From positions 1 through 64,000 of the forward strand of contig NZ_CAMTTF010000002.1 in NCBI RefSeq assembly GCF_947077765.1: a stretch of DNA of 64,000 nucleotides, written 5' to 3'. This DNA is from Salinibacter grassmerensis (lineage in GTDB: Bacteria > Bacteroidota > Rhodothermia > Rhodothermales > Salinibacteraceae). Position 1 is the stretch's first letter; every line of letters begins with the position of its first letter. This document shows, one piece after another, positions 8,062 to 16,943 of this stretch. The notes beneath the pieces were generated by a model. It did not search any database. It saw nothing but the letters and a program-made list of their open reading frames with translations, and had not been told where the DNA came from. The position numbers were made by a program, and so were the translations under genes.

Positions 8062-8912
8062 CGCCGCACGCCGTGCCTACACGTCTCTCTACGCCGTGTC
8101 CCTCGCCCGTTCGACGGACCGGGGGACTCATCGTACTGGTTGTGCTTCTGCTGGCGAGTGGGCCCCTCGTGGGGTCGACCGCGTTTGCGCAGGAGGCCGG
8201 AGCGACGGCCGCGCAGGTCGATACGTCCGGGTCGTCGCTCGGGGGGCTCCCCCAGGTCGACCTGAACCCTTCGGAGGACGGGTACGAGCTGCCGATCCAG
8301 CTTCTCCTCCTGCTGACGGTCCTCACGCTCGCCCCGGCCATCATCATTCTGATGACCAGCTTCACGCGCCTGGTCGTCGTCTTCAGCATCCTACGCCGGG
8401 CGCTGGGGCTGCAGCAATCCCCGCCCCGTCAGGTCGTCATCGGCCTCTCGCTCTTTCTGTCCATCTTTATCATGCAGCCGGTGCTGGAGACGGTCCACCA
8501 GGACGCGCTCCGGCCGTACCTGGACAACGAGATTACCCAGCAGGAGGCATTCGACCGGGCGTCTACGCCGATGAAGCGGTTCATGCTCACTCACACGCGG
8601 GACAAGGACCTCATGCTCTTCATGGACATGGGGGAGATTGAGAGCTTCGAGAGCCCGGACGAGGCCCCGCTCTACGTGGTCGTGCCGTCGTTCGTCATCA
8701 GCGAGCTCCGGATTGCGTTCCAGATCGGCTTCATGATCTTCCTGCCGTTCCTCATCGTGGACCTCGTCGTGGCAAGCATCCTGATGAGCATGGGCATGAT
8801 GATGCTGCCGCCCGTTATGATTTCGCTGCCCATCAAGCTGCTCCTCTTTGTGCTGACCGACGGCTGGTACCTCATCGTCGAGTCGCTCATGCAGGGCTAT
8901 GCGGTGGGGTAG
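8058..8912 (+). CDS. fliP: Flagellar export gate protein FliP
   Basis: A 284-residue export-gate subunit. A cleavable signal-like N-terminus (LIVLVVLLLASGPLVGSTAFAQ) precedes the FliP core: LLTVLTLAPAIIILMTSFTR, VVVFSILRRALGLQQSPPRQ, LFLSIFIMQPV, then the C-terminal TM pair FQIGFMIFLPFLIVDLVVAS and MGMMMLPPVMISLPIKLLLF. The GTG start overlaps the fliO stop. The export gate sits in the inner membrane at the centre of the basal body. Confidence 0.96.
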   Translation: MTPHAVPTRLSTPCPSPVRRTGGLIVLVVLLLASGPLVGSTAFAQEAGATAAQVDTSGSSLGGLPQVDLNPSEDGYELPIQLLLLLTVLTLAPAIIILMTSFTRLVVVFSILRRALGLQQSPPRQVVIGLSLFLSIFIMQPVLETVHQDALRPYLDNEITQQEAFDRASTPMKRFMLTHTRDKDLMLFMDMGEIESFESPDEAPLYVVVPSFVISELRIAFQIGFMIFLPFLIVDLVVASILMSMGMMMLPPVMISLPIKLLLFVLTDGWYLIVESLMQGYAVG

Positions 8913-8965
8913 TGCCCCCCCGCAGGCCCCTTCGCAATCGCCGTACATCAACCGCCTCCCCCCCA

Positions 8966-9235
8966 ATGAACGCAGATGTTGCTGTCTACTGGCTCAAAGA
9001 ATCGCTCCGAACGGGATTTATGGTGCTCGGGCCCATGCTGGGCATGGCGCTGCTGGCTGGAATTGTCGTGAGCCTCTTCCAGGCCGTCACCTCCATGCAG
9101 GAGATGACGCTCAGCTTTATCCCCAAGCTCATCGCAATTGCCGTTGTCTTCTTCTTTATGATGCCGTGGATGATTCAGATGATGACCGACTTCACGGCCG
9201 AGATCTTCGCCGCCATCCCCAGCGTGTCGAAGTGA
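8966..9235 (+). CDS. fliQ: Flagellar export gate protein FliQ
   Basis: An 89-residue protein of normal FliQ length. Two TM helices are visible: MVLGPMLGMALLAGIVVSLF and LIAIAVVFFFMMPWMIQMM. The connecting segment QAVTSMQEMTLSFIPKL is diagnostic of FliQ. ATG 8966 gives the standard N-terminus MNADVAVYWLKESL. It lies 53 bp after fliP and 71 bp before fliR in the same operon. Confidence 0.96.
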   Translation: MNADVAVYWLKESLRTGFMVLGPMLGMALLAGIVVSLFQAVTSMQEMTLSFIPKLIAIAVVFFFMMPWMIQMMTDFTAEIFAAIPSVSK

Positions 9236-9306
9236 CCGGCGGCCCGCGGCCGGACGTTCTTCTCCCATGCCCGTGACGACCGACGTCGTGACAGACGGCG
9301 TGTCCC

Positions 9307-10083
9307 ATGTCGCTGCTCGATACCGAGTACATTTTGCGGGTGCTGCTCGTGTTTGTGCGGGTCAGTGGCCTGATGCTGGCGGCCCCGGTCTTCCAGCAGC
9401 AAACCATCCCCGTGCGGGTGCGGGTGCTAGCCAGCGTGGTGCTGGCCTACAGCCTGGCGGGGTTTGCCACGGGGCCCCTGCCCGACCACGTGACCCACGA
9501 TGTCGGGTTTATACTGGTCGTGCTGGTGGAGGCGGGCACGGGGCTTGTCATGGGCTTTACGGCGCGCATCATCTTCTGGGCGGTGAGCTTCGCGGGAACG
9601 ATCATGGGATATCAGATGGCGCTGAGCCTCGCGCAGACCTACAACCCGATCAGCGGCACGTCGAGCAACCCGCTCGGCCAGATTCTCTCGTACACGTTTC
9701 TCCTCGCGTTTCTCCTCGCCGACGGGCACCACTTCCTCCTGCGGGCACTCGCCCAGTCGTTTGAGGTGGTGCCGCTGGGCGGCGCCGAGCTGGCCGGGGC
9801 CGGGCCGTCGATGCTGGAGTGGATGGGGGACTTCTTCCGCCTCGCCGTCCGGCTGGCGGCGCCGTTCCTGGTGATCCTCTTCCTGACTGACATCGCGCTG
9901 GGCATCTTCGCGCGCCTCGTCCCCCAGGCCAACCTGTTCACGCTCAGCCTGCCCACAAAGCTGCTCGTGGGCATTGGAATCTTCCTTGTCTTTATACAGG
10001 GGGCCGTCCCGTTCTTCCCGTCGCTCTTTGGGCAGATTGAGCAGATGGTGCACGAGGTCCTCCGGATCATTGCGCCCGGGTAG
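9307..10083 (+). CDS. fliR: Flagellar export gate protein FliR
   Basis: A 258-residue polytopic protein completing the FliP5Q4R1 export gate. Typical segments are LRVLLVFVRVSGLMLAAPVF near the N-terminus, GLVMGFTARIIFWAVSFAGT, IMGYQMALSLAQTYNP, and TDIALGIFARLVPQANLFTL followed by LPTKLLVGIGIF. The length is normal. A 13-bp palindrome lies just after the stop, before flhB. Confidence 0.95.
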   Translation: MSLLDTEYILRVLLVFVRVSGLMLAAPVFQQQTIPVRVRVLASVVLAYSLAGFATGPLPDHVTHDVGFILVVLVEAGTGLVMGFTARIIFWAVSFAGTIMGYQMALSLAQTYNPISGTSSNPLGQILSYTFLLAFLLADGHHFLLRALAQSFEVVPLGGAELAGAGPSMLEWMGDFFRLAVRLAAPFLVILFLTDIALGIFARLVPQANLFTLSLPTKLLVGIGIFLVFIQGAVPFFPSLFGQIEQMVHEVLRIIAPG

Positions 10084-10100
10084 CCGGCGACGGCGGGCCG

Positions 10101-10113
10101 GGAAAAGTTTTCC
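10101..10113. repeat. Short palindrome in fliR-flhB spacer
   Basis: GGAAAA-G-TTTTCC is a perfect inverted repeat with a one-base centre, in the 107-bp spacer between fliR (stop 10083) and flhB (ATG 10191). It is too tight to be a good RNA hairpin. It could be a protein-binding site, or it may be chance. Confidence 0.3.
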
Positions 10114-10190
10114 GTTGCGTCCCACGCAGTCCTTTCCCCGTGCTGGGACGCCGAGAATCTCGATCGCGTGATCACTTTCCAGTGCCACCG

Positions 10191-11252
10191 ATGAGTGAGA
10201 CGCAGGAAAAACAGTACGACCCAACGCCCCGGCGCCTCGAGAAAGCGCGCGAAGAGGGAAATGTGCTTCGGGCAACCGAGCCCGTCTCCGTGGGGCTCCT
10301 GCTGACGGCGATGGCGCTCTTTTCGGTGGGGGGCGCCTCGGCGTTTCAGTCCCTCCAGGACATGGCGGCGCGCATATTTCTCCGGTCGGCGCGCATGTCC
10401 CTCACCGTAAAGTCGATCCAGAGCCTCGTCGCGGAGATTGGGGTGCAGGTCGCCGAGATGCTAGCCCCCCTCTTCATCGTGCTCGTGGTCGCGGCGGTGG
10501 GACTCAACATGGTCCAGTCCGGATGGAACGTGTCGTTCACCCCCATCCAGCCGCAGCTCAGCCGCGTGAACCCGTTGGAGGGGCTGAAGCAGATCTTTTC
10601 CTCGGAGGGCGCCTTCGGCTTCGCGAAAACCCTCCTCAAGATCGGCGTGGTGGGGCCCATCGCGTATTTTGCCATGCGGCCGCTTATCCCGGAGATGGTG
10701 CAGGTCTACACGCTGCCGCTGCCAGCTCTGCTCGACCAGGCGGCCGACTGGTTCTTTGCACTGATGTGGCGGGTTCTGATGGGCCTCGTCGTGATTGCGG
10801 CGCTCGACTTTGCGTTCGAGCGTTGGAAGTACTACGAGGATCTCAAGATGAGCAAAAAAGAAATGGAGGACGAACAGAAAGAAACGGAGGGGGACCCGGA
10901 GTTTGAGGAGAAACGGCGGGAGAAGGCCAAAGAGCTGGCCGAGCAGCCGCGCATGGACCACGCCGTCATGAAGTCGGACGCGGTCGTTACAAATCCGACG
11001 CACTACGCCATTGCCCTGCGCTACGACCCCGACGAGGCGCCGGCTCCGCGGGTGTTGCTGAAGGGCGTTCGCAAGCGCGCGCTCCGCATCAAGGAGCTCG
11101 CCGCCGAATTTGACGTGCCCACGTTCGAAAATCGGTCCCTGGCACACGCCTTGTACGACAATGTGCCAGAGGAAGAGGAAATTCCGGAGGAACTCTACCC
11201 CGCCGTCGCCGCCATCCTCGCCGAAGTGTACGAACAGCGCGGCGACGTCTGA
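10191..11252 (+). CDS. flhB: Flagellar export switch protein FlhB
   Basis: A 353-residue protein. The N-terminal motif EKQYDPTPRRLEKAREEGNV is diagnostic. Four TM segments follow, then a cytoplasmic domain with the autocleavage site NPTH at residues 268-271 (VVTNPTHYAIALRYDP). FlhB cleaves itself there to switch export from rod/hook to filament substrates. ATG 10191 gives the standard N-terminus MSETQEKQYD. A charged EEEEIPEEL stretch near the end is in keeping with the acidic proteome. Confidence 0.96.
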   Translation: MSETQEKQYDPTPRRLEKAREEGNVLRATEPVSVGLLLTAMALFSVGGASAFQSLQDMAARIFLRSARMSLTVKSIQSLVAEIGVQVAEMLAPLFIVLVVAAVGLNMVQSGWNVSFTPIQPQLSRVNPLEGLKQIFSSEGAFGFAKTLLKIGVVGPIAYFAMRPLIPEMVQVYTLPLPALLDQAADWFFALMWRVLMGLVVIAALDFAFERWKYYEDLKMSKKEMEDEQKETEGDPEFEEKRREKAKELAEQPRMDHAVMKSDAVVTNPTHYAIALRYDPDEAPAPRVLLKGVRKRALRIKELAAEFDVPTFENRSLAHALYDNVPEEEEIPEELYPAVAAILAEVYEQRGDV

Positions 11253-11287
11253 TCCGTTGTGCTCTGTCATCCACCCCCGCAGGTGCT

Positions 11288-13450
11288 TTGTCCCGCGCTG
11301 CTGATTCCCGCACGTCGTCGTCGCCCACTGGGTCGCTGGGGGTTGGAGGGTTTGACAGCGAGATTGTCGTAGCCGGTGCCATCGTGGCGATTTTGTTCAT
11401 GATGGTGGTGCCCCTGCCCAGCTACCTGCTGGACCTCTTCCTGGCCACGGACATCGCTCTGAGCCTTGGGGTGCTCCTGACGTCGTTCTACGCCGAGCGG
11501 CCCCTGGAATTTGCGATCTTTCCGGGCCTGCTACTCACGACGACTCTCTTCCGGCTCTCGCTGAACGTCGCGTCGACCCGGCTCATCCTGGGCAACGCGG
11601 AGGCCGGGGCCCTCATCAACGCGTTTGGGAGCTTCGTCGTGGCGGGCAACTACGTGGTGGGGGCCATCATTTTCCTCGTGCTCGTCATTATCAACTTCGT
11701 GGTCATCACGAAGGGCACCGAGCGCATCTCGGAGGTGGCCGCGCGGTTTACGCTCGACGCGATGCCGGGAAAGCAGATGGCCATCGACGCGGACCTCAAC
11801 TCGGGCCTCATCGACGAGCGGGAGGCGCGCGAGCGGCGGGACGAGGTGACGGAGGAGGCCGATTTCTACGGCGCCATGGACGGTGCGACGAAGTTCGTGC
11901 GGGGCGAGGCCGTCGCGGGCATTCTCATCACGGCCATCAACGTCGTGGGGGGGCTGGTAATCGGCGTGACCCAGCAGGCGATGGGGGTTGGGGAGGCGGC
12001 GAGCACCTTTGCCCTGCTCTCGATCGGGGACGGGCTCGTGTCGCAAATCCCTGCGCTCATGGTGTCGACGGCGGCCGGCATCATTGTCTCGCGGGCCAGC
12101 GGAGAGGAGGGGTCGCTGGCCAGCGAAATGAAAGGTCAGCTCCTCGACAAGCCGCCCCCGCTGCTGATCACGGGGTGCTTCCTGGGGCTCATGGGCTTTG
12201 TGCCGGGGCTGCCCATCATTCCGTTCTGGCTGCTGAGCGCAGGGGTGCTCCTGTTGTGGTACCTACGCAGCAAAGAGAAGAAGGCGGAGGAGGAGGCAGA
12301 GGCGGAGCGCCAGCGCGAGGCGGAGGAGCAGCAGGCCGAGGAGGAGTCTGAAGAAGACCCCTCCGACCTGTTGCTGGTGGACCCGCTCGAATTGGAGATC
12401 GGCTACGGGCTCATCTCCCTGGTGGACCCGGACCAGGGCGGAGACCTTCTGGAGCGCGTCAAGATGCTGCGGAAGCAGCTGGCCGAGGAGATGGGGCTCG
12501 TCATCCCGCCGGTGCGCATCCGAGACAACGTCGACATGGACTCGAACAAATACGTGATTCGGCTCCGGGGGAATCCCATCGGAGAGGGGCAGGTGATGCC
12601 GGGCTACAAGCTCGCGCTGCTCCCCGACGACGTCGACGAGGCGCCGTCGGGCATCCGGGTGGAAGACCCCACGTTCGGGCTTCCGGCCGTCTGGGTGGCG
12701 GAGCGCAACCTGCCAGAAGCGGAGCAGATGGGGCTGACCGTCATCGAGTCGCCGGCCGTGATCTCGACCCACCTGCTGGAGGAGCTGCGGAAGAACGCCT
12801 ATCGGCTCCTCGACCGGCAGGAGGTCCGGGAGATGCTGGACAAGGTCGAAGAATCGGCGCCGGCCCTGGTTGACGAACTGGTGCCGGATCTCCTCTCGCT
12901 GGGCAGCATCCGCAAGGTGCTCCAGCGGCTGCTGGAGGAGCGGATTCCGATCCGCGACCTCGTGACGATCCTTGAGACGCTGGCCGACCACGCGTCGCAG
13001 ACGCAGACGGTGGAGGTGCTGACCGAACATTGCCGGGCGGCGCTGGCGCCCACCATCACCCGTGAGTTTTCGGGGCCCGAGGGGCGCATCAAGGCCTTCG
13101 TGATGGATCCAGCCCTGGAGCAGCACCTGCTCGAAAGGGCCGAGGCCGGGGGCCTCGACGCCAACACCCTCGGGCTCCAGCCCGAACGGGCCGACGCCCT
13201 CGTGAAGGCGATCGACGAGCAGGCGACCCAGCTCATCAGCAATGACCGGGCGCCGATCTTGCTGATCTCCCCCGTGCTGCGGGCGACGGTCTACCAGTTC
13301 CTAGACCCAATGGTCTCGGACATTACCGTCCTCTCCTACAACGACCTCACGCCCGACGCCCCGGTCGACATCGTCGATCAGGTCAGCATCCCGCAGGGAT
13401 CGTCGTCCTCCGACCTGTCCGCCGCGACTGCCGGAATCTCCAACACATAA
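11288..13450 (+). CDS. flhA: Flagellar export protein FlhA
   Basis: A 720-residue FHIPEP-family protein. Eight TM segments lie in the first about 330 residues, with the diagnostic PGLLLTTTLFRLSLNVASTR and LDAMPGKQMAIDADLNSGLI. A highly charged acidic linker (EKKAEEEAEAERQREAEEQQ) leads to the cytoplasmic domain that docks chaperone-substrate pairs. The first plausible start is TTG 11288, since no ATG or in-frame GTG lies closer. FlhA couples the proton gradient to export. Confidence 0.95.
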   Translation: MSRAADSRTSSSPTGSLGVGGFDSEIVVAGAIVAILFMMVVPLPSYLLDLFLATDIALSLGVLLTSFYAERPLEFAIFPGLLLTTTLFRLSLNVASTRLILGNAEAGALINAFGSFVVAGNYVVGAIIFLVLVIINFVVITKGTERISEVAARFTLDAMPGKQMAIDADLNSGLIDEREARERRDEVTEEADFYGAMDGATKFVRGEAVAGILITAINVVGGLVIGVTQQAMGVGEAASTFALLSIGDGLVSQIPALMVSTAAGIIVSRASGEEGSLASEMKGQLLDKPPPLLITGCFLGLMGFVPGLPIIPFWLLSAGVLLLWYLRSKEKKAEEEAEAERQREAEEQQAEEESEEDPSDLLLVDPLELEIGYGLISLVDPDQGGDLLERVKMLRKQLAEEMGLVIPPVRIRDNVDMDSNKYVIRLRGNPIGEGQVMPGYKLALLPDDVDEAPSGIRVEDPTFGLPAVWVAERNLPEAEQMGLTVIESPAVISTHLLEELRKNAYRLLDRQEVREMLDKVEESAPALVDELVPDLLSLGSIRKVLQRLLEERIPIRDLVTILETLADHASQTQTVEVLTEHCRAALAPTITREFSGPEGRIKAFVMDPALEQHLLERAEAGGLDANTLGLQPERADALVKAIDEQATQLISNDRAPILLISPVLRATVYQFLDPMVSDITVLSYNDLTPDAPVDIVDQVSIPQGSSSSDLSAATAGISNT

Positions 13451-13477
13451 CCTCACCCGTCTCACGCGCGCACCGCC

Positions 13478-14812
13478 ATGGACGTCCAGACCTTTACCGA
13501 TTCGAGCATTCAGGCGGCCCTCGAAAAGGCGCGGCACAAGCTGGGCGACCAGGTTGTGCTGGTCGAGTCGGAGCCGTCCACCGACGAGGCGCCCGCGCAG
13601 GTCACTGTGATGGTGGACGAGTCGGCTCAACAGACCGCCGCGCAGGGCGAGCAATCGTGGGGCCACGTGCCGAAGCCATCGGAAGCCCCCGTGTCGACGC
13701 CGAGCGCATCGCCCGCCCCGGACCGCGGGGGGGCGGACGACGAGACGTCCTTCGAATATGAGGGAAACGACGAGGCGGAATCGGCCGGGTCGGGAATGGC
13801 GTCGCGTTTCCAGTCGGAGTTGGAGGCACAGTCCTGGCCCGGCGGCGACGCGTCGCAGCAGAGACAGGGGCGGGGGCGGGTGTTTCCGTCCTCGGATTCG
13901 GAGGAAAACGCGTCCCCGACGACCGGGGACCACGAAGCCTGGGTCGAGTCGCGCCTGGAGGAGCTTCGCGCCCGCTCCGGAGACAGGCACGACCAGAACG
14001 CGCGCCTCGCCGGAACGGAGACCGGCGAGTGGGCGACCCATCCCCTCTACGGGCGGCTGCTGCAAGACGGCCTTCGTCCCAAGACCGCGACCGCCCTCTT
14101 CGGTGACCTGACGGAGCGGGGCGTGGACCCGAGGGAGAGTCCCCGAGACGAGCTGCACTGGGCCCTCGCGCAGGTGGTGTGTCGCCGCATCCAGACCGAC
14201 CCCTTGGCCGCAGAGACGGGCGTGATTGCTCTGGTGGGGCCCAGCGGCGCCGGGAAGACGTCGCTCGCCCTCAAGCTCGCGGTCCACGACCGCATGCTCG
14301 CCGGACAGGACACCGCCGTGATTCATCTGCTTCCGGAGGAGGGGCGCAACGCGTCCTACCAGAACCCGACCGCCCTGTACCGGCGCTTCGGGCTGCCGGT
14401 GCGGAGCGTGCGCACGAGGGAAGACATGGCGAAGGCGCTCCGGTGCGTCGGCGACTTCGAGCAGGTGCTCATCGATACGCCACCGCTCCCCATGCCCCTG
14501 TCGGAGGCCCGCCCGGTTCTCCGGCGGTACCGGCGCCTCCTGCGCCCCCTGCCGCGGCCCGCCGTCCACTTCGTGGTCGACGCCACCCGGGCGCTGGGGG
14601 GAATCGACGAAGAGACGTTCGCCCGGCTGCCCCTTCGTCCCACGGCGGCCGCCGTTACCCACCTGGACGAGGTGCACGACTGGGGACAGGTAGCCGAGTG
14701 GCTGATCCACGTCGACCTGCCTGTACAGATCGTCTCGGAGGGGCCCGAGGTGCCGGACGGGGCCCGGGCTTTCTCCCTGCGGTGGTTTGTAGAAGACATC
14801 ATGGACCTCTAA
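13478..14812 (+). CDS. flhF: FlhF-like SRP-family GTPase, divergent
   Basis: A 444-residue protein starting MDVQTFTDSSIQAALEKARHK, the FlhF N-terminal B domain. A disordered acidic/Ser region (about residues 50-170) is followed by an NG-type GTPase domain. The P-loop GPSGAGKTS is near residue 254. The G3 motif, normally DTAG, reads DTPP. The G4 motif, normally TKxD, reads THLDE. FlhF places the flagellum at the pole. Order (flhA-flhF-flhG-fliA) supports the assignment. The altered motifs could change nucleotide handling. Confidence 0.88.
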   Translation: MDVQTFTDSSIQAALEKARHKLGDQVVLVESEPSTDEAPAQVTVMVDESAQQTAAQGEQSWGHVPKPSEAPVSTPSASPAPDRGGADDETSFEYEGNDEAESAGSGMASRFQSELEAQSWPGGDASQQRQGRGRVFPSSDSEENASPTTGDHEAWVESRLEELRARSGDRHDQNARLAGTETGEWATHPLYGRLLQDGLRPKTATALFGDLTERGVDPRESPRDELHWALAQVVCRRIQTDPLAAETGVIALVGPSGAGKTSLALKLAVHDRMLAGQDTAVIHLLPEEGRNASYQNPTALYRRFGLPVRSVRTREDMAKALRCVGDFEQVLIDTPPLPMPLSEARPVLRRYRRLLRPLPRPAVHFVVDATRALGGIDEETFARLPLRPTAAAVTHLDEVHDWGQVAEWLIHVDLPVQIVSEGPEVPDGARAFSLRWFVEDIMDL

Positions 14813-14850
14813 CTGCCTTGCTTCCTCCCGCTGCCTGATCTTTTTGACCG

Positions 14851-15621
14851 ATGGAAGTGACCTCCAACGTTTTAACATTTGCCAGTGGCAAGGGGGGCGT
14901 CGGAAAGAGCGTCGTGACGGCCAACCTCGCCGAGATGCTCGCGCGAGAGGGGCACCATGTCGCCCTCGTCGACGCGGACCTGGGCCAGAGCGACACGGCT
15001 GTGCTCCTCAATGAGGCCCCCGCCACGACGGTGCTGGACGCCGTGCAGGAGGACGCCGCGCTGCGTACGGTGCCGCACGAGACGGAGAGCGGGATGACCC
15101 TCGTGCAGGCCGCCAATCGCCCGACGTCCGGGGACTCGGGGGAGCGCGAGGCTCTGTACGCCGCCCTCGATACGCTGCTCGGACGCCTCCGCACGACCCA
15201 CGATTACGTGCTCGTCGACGCGTCGGCCGGGACCGACGGGCCCGTGCAGTGGGCCCTGGACCGGGCCGACCTGGGGGTGCTCGTCGTCGTGGGCGAGCCC
15301 ACCGCCGTTGCCGACGCCTACCGACTCGCCAAGCAGCTGTGGACCGCCGACCCCGATTACCCACTGGGCCTCGTCGTCAACTTCGCCGAGGACGAGGACG
15401 ACGCCCGAAGCATTGCGGAACGGTTCAAGGCAGTCACGACCCGCTTCCTGGGACAGGCCCCGAAGACCCTCGGGTGGATTCCGTTCTCGCACGCCGTGCG
15501 CCGCTCGGTGTCGGACCAGACGCCGGTGGTGCGGAGTGAGGGACCTGCCCGGGACGCCTTCGCCGACCTGGCCGATACGACGGCTCGGGGGCAGTACGTC
15601 CTCTCGCCCGCCCTCTCGTGA
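14851..15621 (+). CDS. flhG: FlhG/MinD-like ATPase (flagellar number regulator)
   Basis: A 256-residue ParA/MinD-family ATPase. The deviant Walker A GKGGVGKSVV lies at the N-terminus, with DADLGQSDT next and an LVDASAGTDGPVQ switch region. The C-terminal part carries a QAPKTLGWIPFSHAVRRSV segment typical of FlhG/YlxH. In other bacteria FlhG stimulates FlhF GTPase and limits flagellar number. It lies 38 bp after flhF. The start is ATG 14851. Confidence 0.92.
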   Translation: MEVTSNVLTFASGKGGVGKSVVTANLAEMLAREGHHVALVDADLGQSDTAVLLNEAPATTVLDAVQEDAALRTVPHETESGMTLVQAANRPTSGDSGEREALYAALDTLLGRLRTTHDYVLVDASAGTDGPVQWALDRADLGVLVVVGEPTAVADAYRLAKQLWTADPDYPLGLVVNFAEDEDDARSIAERFKAVTTRFLGQAPKTLGWIPFSHAVRRSVSDQTPVVRSEGPARDAFADLADTTARGQYVLSPALS

Positions 15622-15668
15622 GCCGCGTTCCGCCCGACCCACTACGCCCCACAATCATCCCCTCAATT

Positions 15669-15992
15669 ATGCCGTCTTCCGACACTGCCTCTGTCTCCGT
15701 GTCTCTGTCCTACCACACAATCATTGCCGACGTGAGTGTGCTGTTCGGGACCGGCATTTTTCTGGCGCAGATGTGGGGCGGGGCGCCCCTGGAGCACACC
15801 GTCGTCACCGCGGCGGGAGGGGGAGTGGCGACCTACCTCATCCTGGCAGTCGGCTACGCGGCGGCCCGCAGAATCGTCCAAAACGGGGTGCCCTTCGAGG
15901 ACGCCGGGGAGGATGGTGCGTCGGACGAAGAGGGATCCGCGGAGTCGGAGCCTGAGCCGTCCGAGAACGTTCCGGAAGCCCAGGCCGCCTAA
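15669..15992 (+). CDS. Small two-TM membrane protein in flagellar operon, unknown
   Basis: A 107-residue protein from ATG 15669; an in-frame GTG at 15618 overlapping the flhG stop would give 124. There are two predicted TM helices (TIIADVSVLFGTGIFLAQMW and VVTAAGGGVATYLILAVGYA), then an acidic tail rich in E/S/P. I do not recognise a family. Its position between flhG and fliA, on the same strand with short spacers, suggests a function linked to flagellar placement or to the sigma factor. That is inference from context only. Confidence 0.7.
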   Translation: MPSSDTASVSVSLSYHTIIADVSVLFGTGIFLAQMWGGAPLEHTVVTAAGGGVATYLILAVGYAAARRIVQNGVPFEDAGEDGASDEEGSAESEPEPSENVPEAQAA

Positions 15993-16032
15993 ATCCCCGC
16001 GACTCGTTGCGACGTCCTAACGCAGTAGTGCT

Positions 16033-16779
16033 ATGTCCCGTGACCTACAGCCCCTTGTCGAACAGTACCTCGACGACCCCACCCCGTCGAACCGAGAGGC
16101 CGTCGTAATGGCGGCGCTCCCCCTCGTGCGCTCCATCATCGGCAAGATTAGTGTGCCCGATCACCTGCTTGCCTCGCATGAGGACCTAGAGAGCGTCGGG
16201 ATTGTCGGGCTTCTTGAGGCCCTCGACAACTACGACCCGGAGCAGGCCCAGTTTGCGACCCACGCGTACCGGCGGGTCCGGGGCAACATCATCGACTACC
16301 TCCGCTCGATCGATGTGCTCTCGCGGGAGAAGCGCAAGAAGATGGGCGCGGTGCAGGAGGCGCTCTCCTCGCTCCGGCAGATGCTGGGGGAGGAGCCGTC
16401 GGACGAGGATGTATCCGACTACATGGGAATGTCCGTGGAGGAGTATCACGACCTCCTCCGGGACGCGCAGTGCCGTTTCTCCCTCTCGCTCTCGCGGCCC
16501 AGCGAGGACGACGACCATACGATGCTCGACGTGCTCCCAAGCGACGACGGGACGGAGGGGTTCGAGCGGTTCGAAAAGGCCTCTACGCAGAAGCACCTCG
16601 AGGACCTCATCCAGACCCTTCCGGAGCGCCAACAGACGATTCTGGGCCTGTACTACACGGAAGACCTGACCCTGCAAGAAATTGGGGAGGTGCTCGACCT
16701 CAGCGCCGCCCGCATCTCGCAGCTCCTCGGGAAGATTCAGCTCACCCTGCAGGCGAAGTTTGAAGAGCACGCGCACTGA
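16033..16779 (+). CDS. fliA: Flagellar RNA polymerase sigma factor FliA (sigma-28)
   Basis: A 248-residue FliA/WhiG-type sigma factor. Region 2 includes LPLVRSIIGKISVPDHL, DLESVGIVGLLEALDNYDPE and FATHAYRRVRGNIIDYLRS. Region 3 has LSSLRQMLGEEPSDEDVSDY. Region 4 ends with ERQQTILGLYYTEDLTLQEI and SAARISQLLGKI. It should direct transcription of late flagellar and chemotaxis genes. Two fitting promoters are present in this window (314-340 and 17899-17925). No flgM is visible next to it. A hairpin follows the stop codon. Confidence 0.96.
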   Translation: MSRDLQPLVEQYLDDPTPSNREAVVMAALPLVRSIIGKISVPDHLLASHEDLESVGIVGLLEALDNYDPEQAQFATHAYRRVRGNIIDYLRSIDVLSREKRKKMGAVQEALSSLRQMLGEEPSDEDVSDYMGMSVEEYHDLLRDAQCRFSLSLSRPSEDDDHTMLDVLPSDDGTEGFERFEKASTQKHLEDLIQTLPERQQTILGLYYTEDLTLQEIGEVLDLSAARISQLLGKIQLTLQAKFEEHAH

Positions 16780-16782
16780 TGG

Positions 16783-16807
16783 CACCGTCTGCGGTATGCA
16801 GAGGGTG
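16783..16807 (+). terminator. Hairpin after fliA
   Basis: CACCGTCTGC, loop GGTAT, GCAGAGGGTG: a 10-bp stem with one mismatch, starting 4 bp after the fliA stop. There is no U-tract, so it may act with Rho or as a transcript-end stabiliser. It marks the probable end of the motility operon. Confidence 0.5.
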
Positions 16808-16943
16808 AAGGGATGCGTCTCTTCTGGGGGTTGTGGGGCTCGCTAGCGTATCGGGAGCCGAGAGCACCCGGTCAGGGCGCGAGAGGCACTCGGCCTGCCC
16901 TCCCGGATGAGCGGCTGGACGGGTCCGTGGGGCAGAAGATCCG

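Noticed and set aside
11140-11155. Sigma-54-like TGGCAC-N5-TTGTA in flhB
   Set aside because: It lies within coding sequence, the -12 GC is changed to GT, and no RpoN regulator was seen; likely chance.
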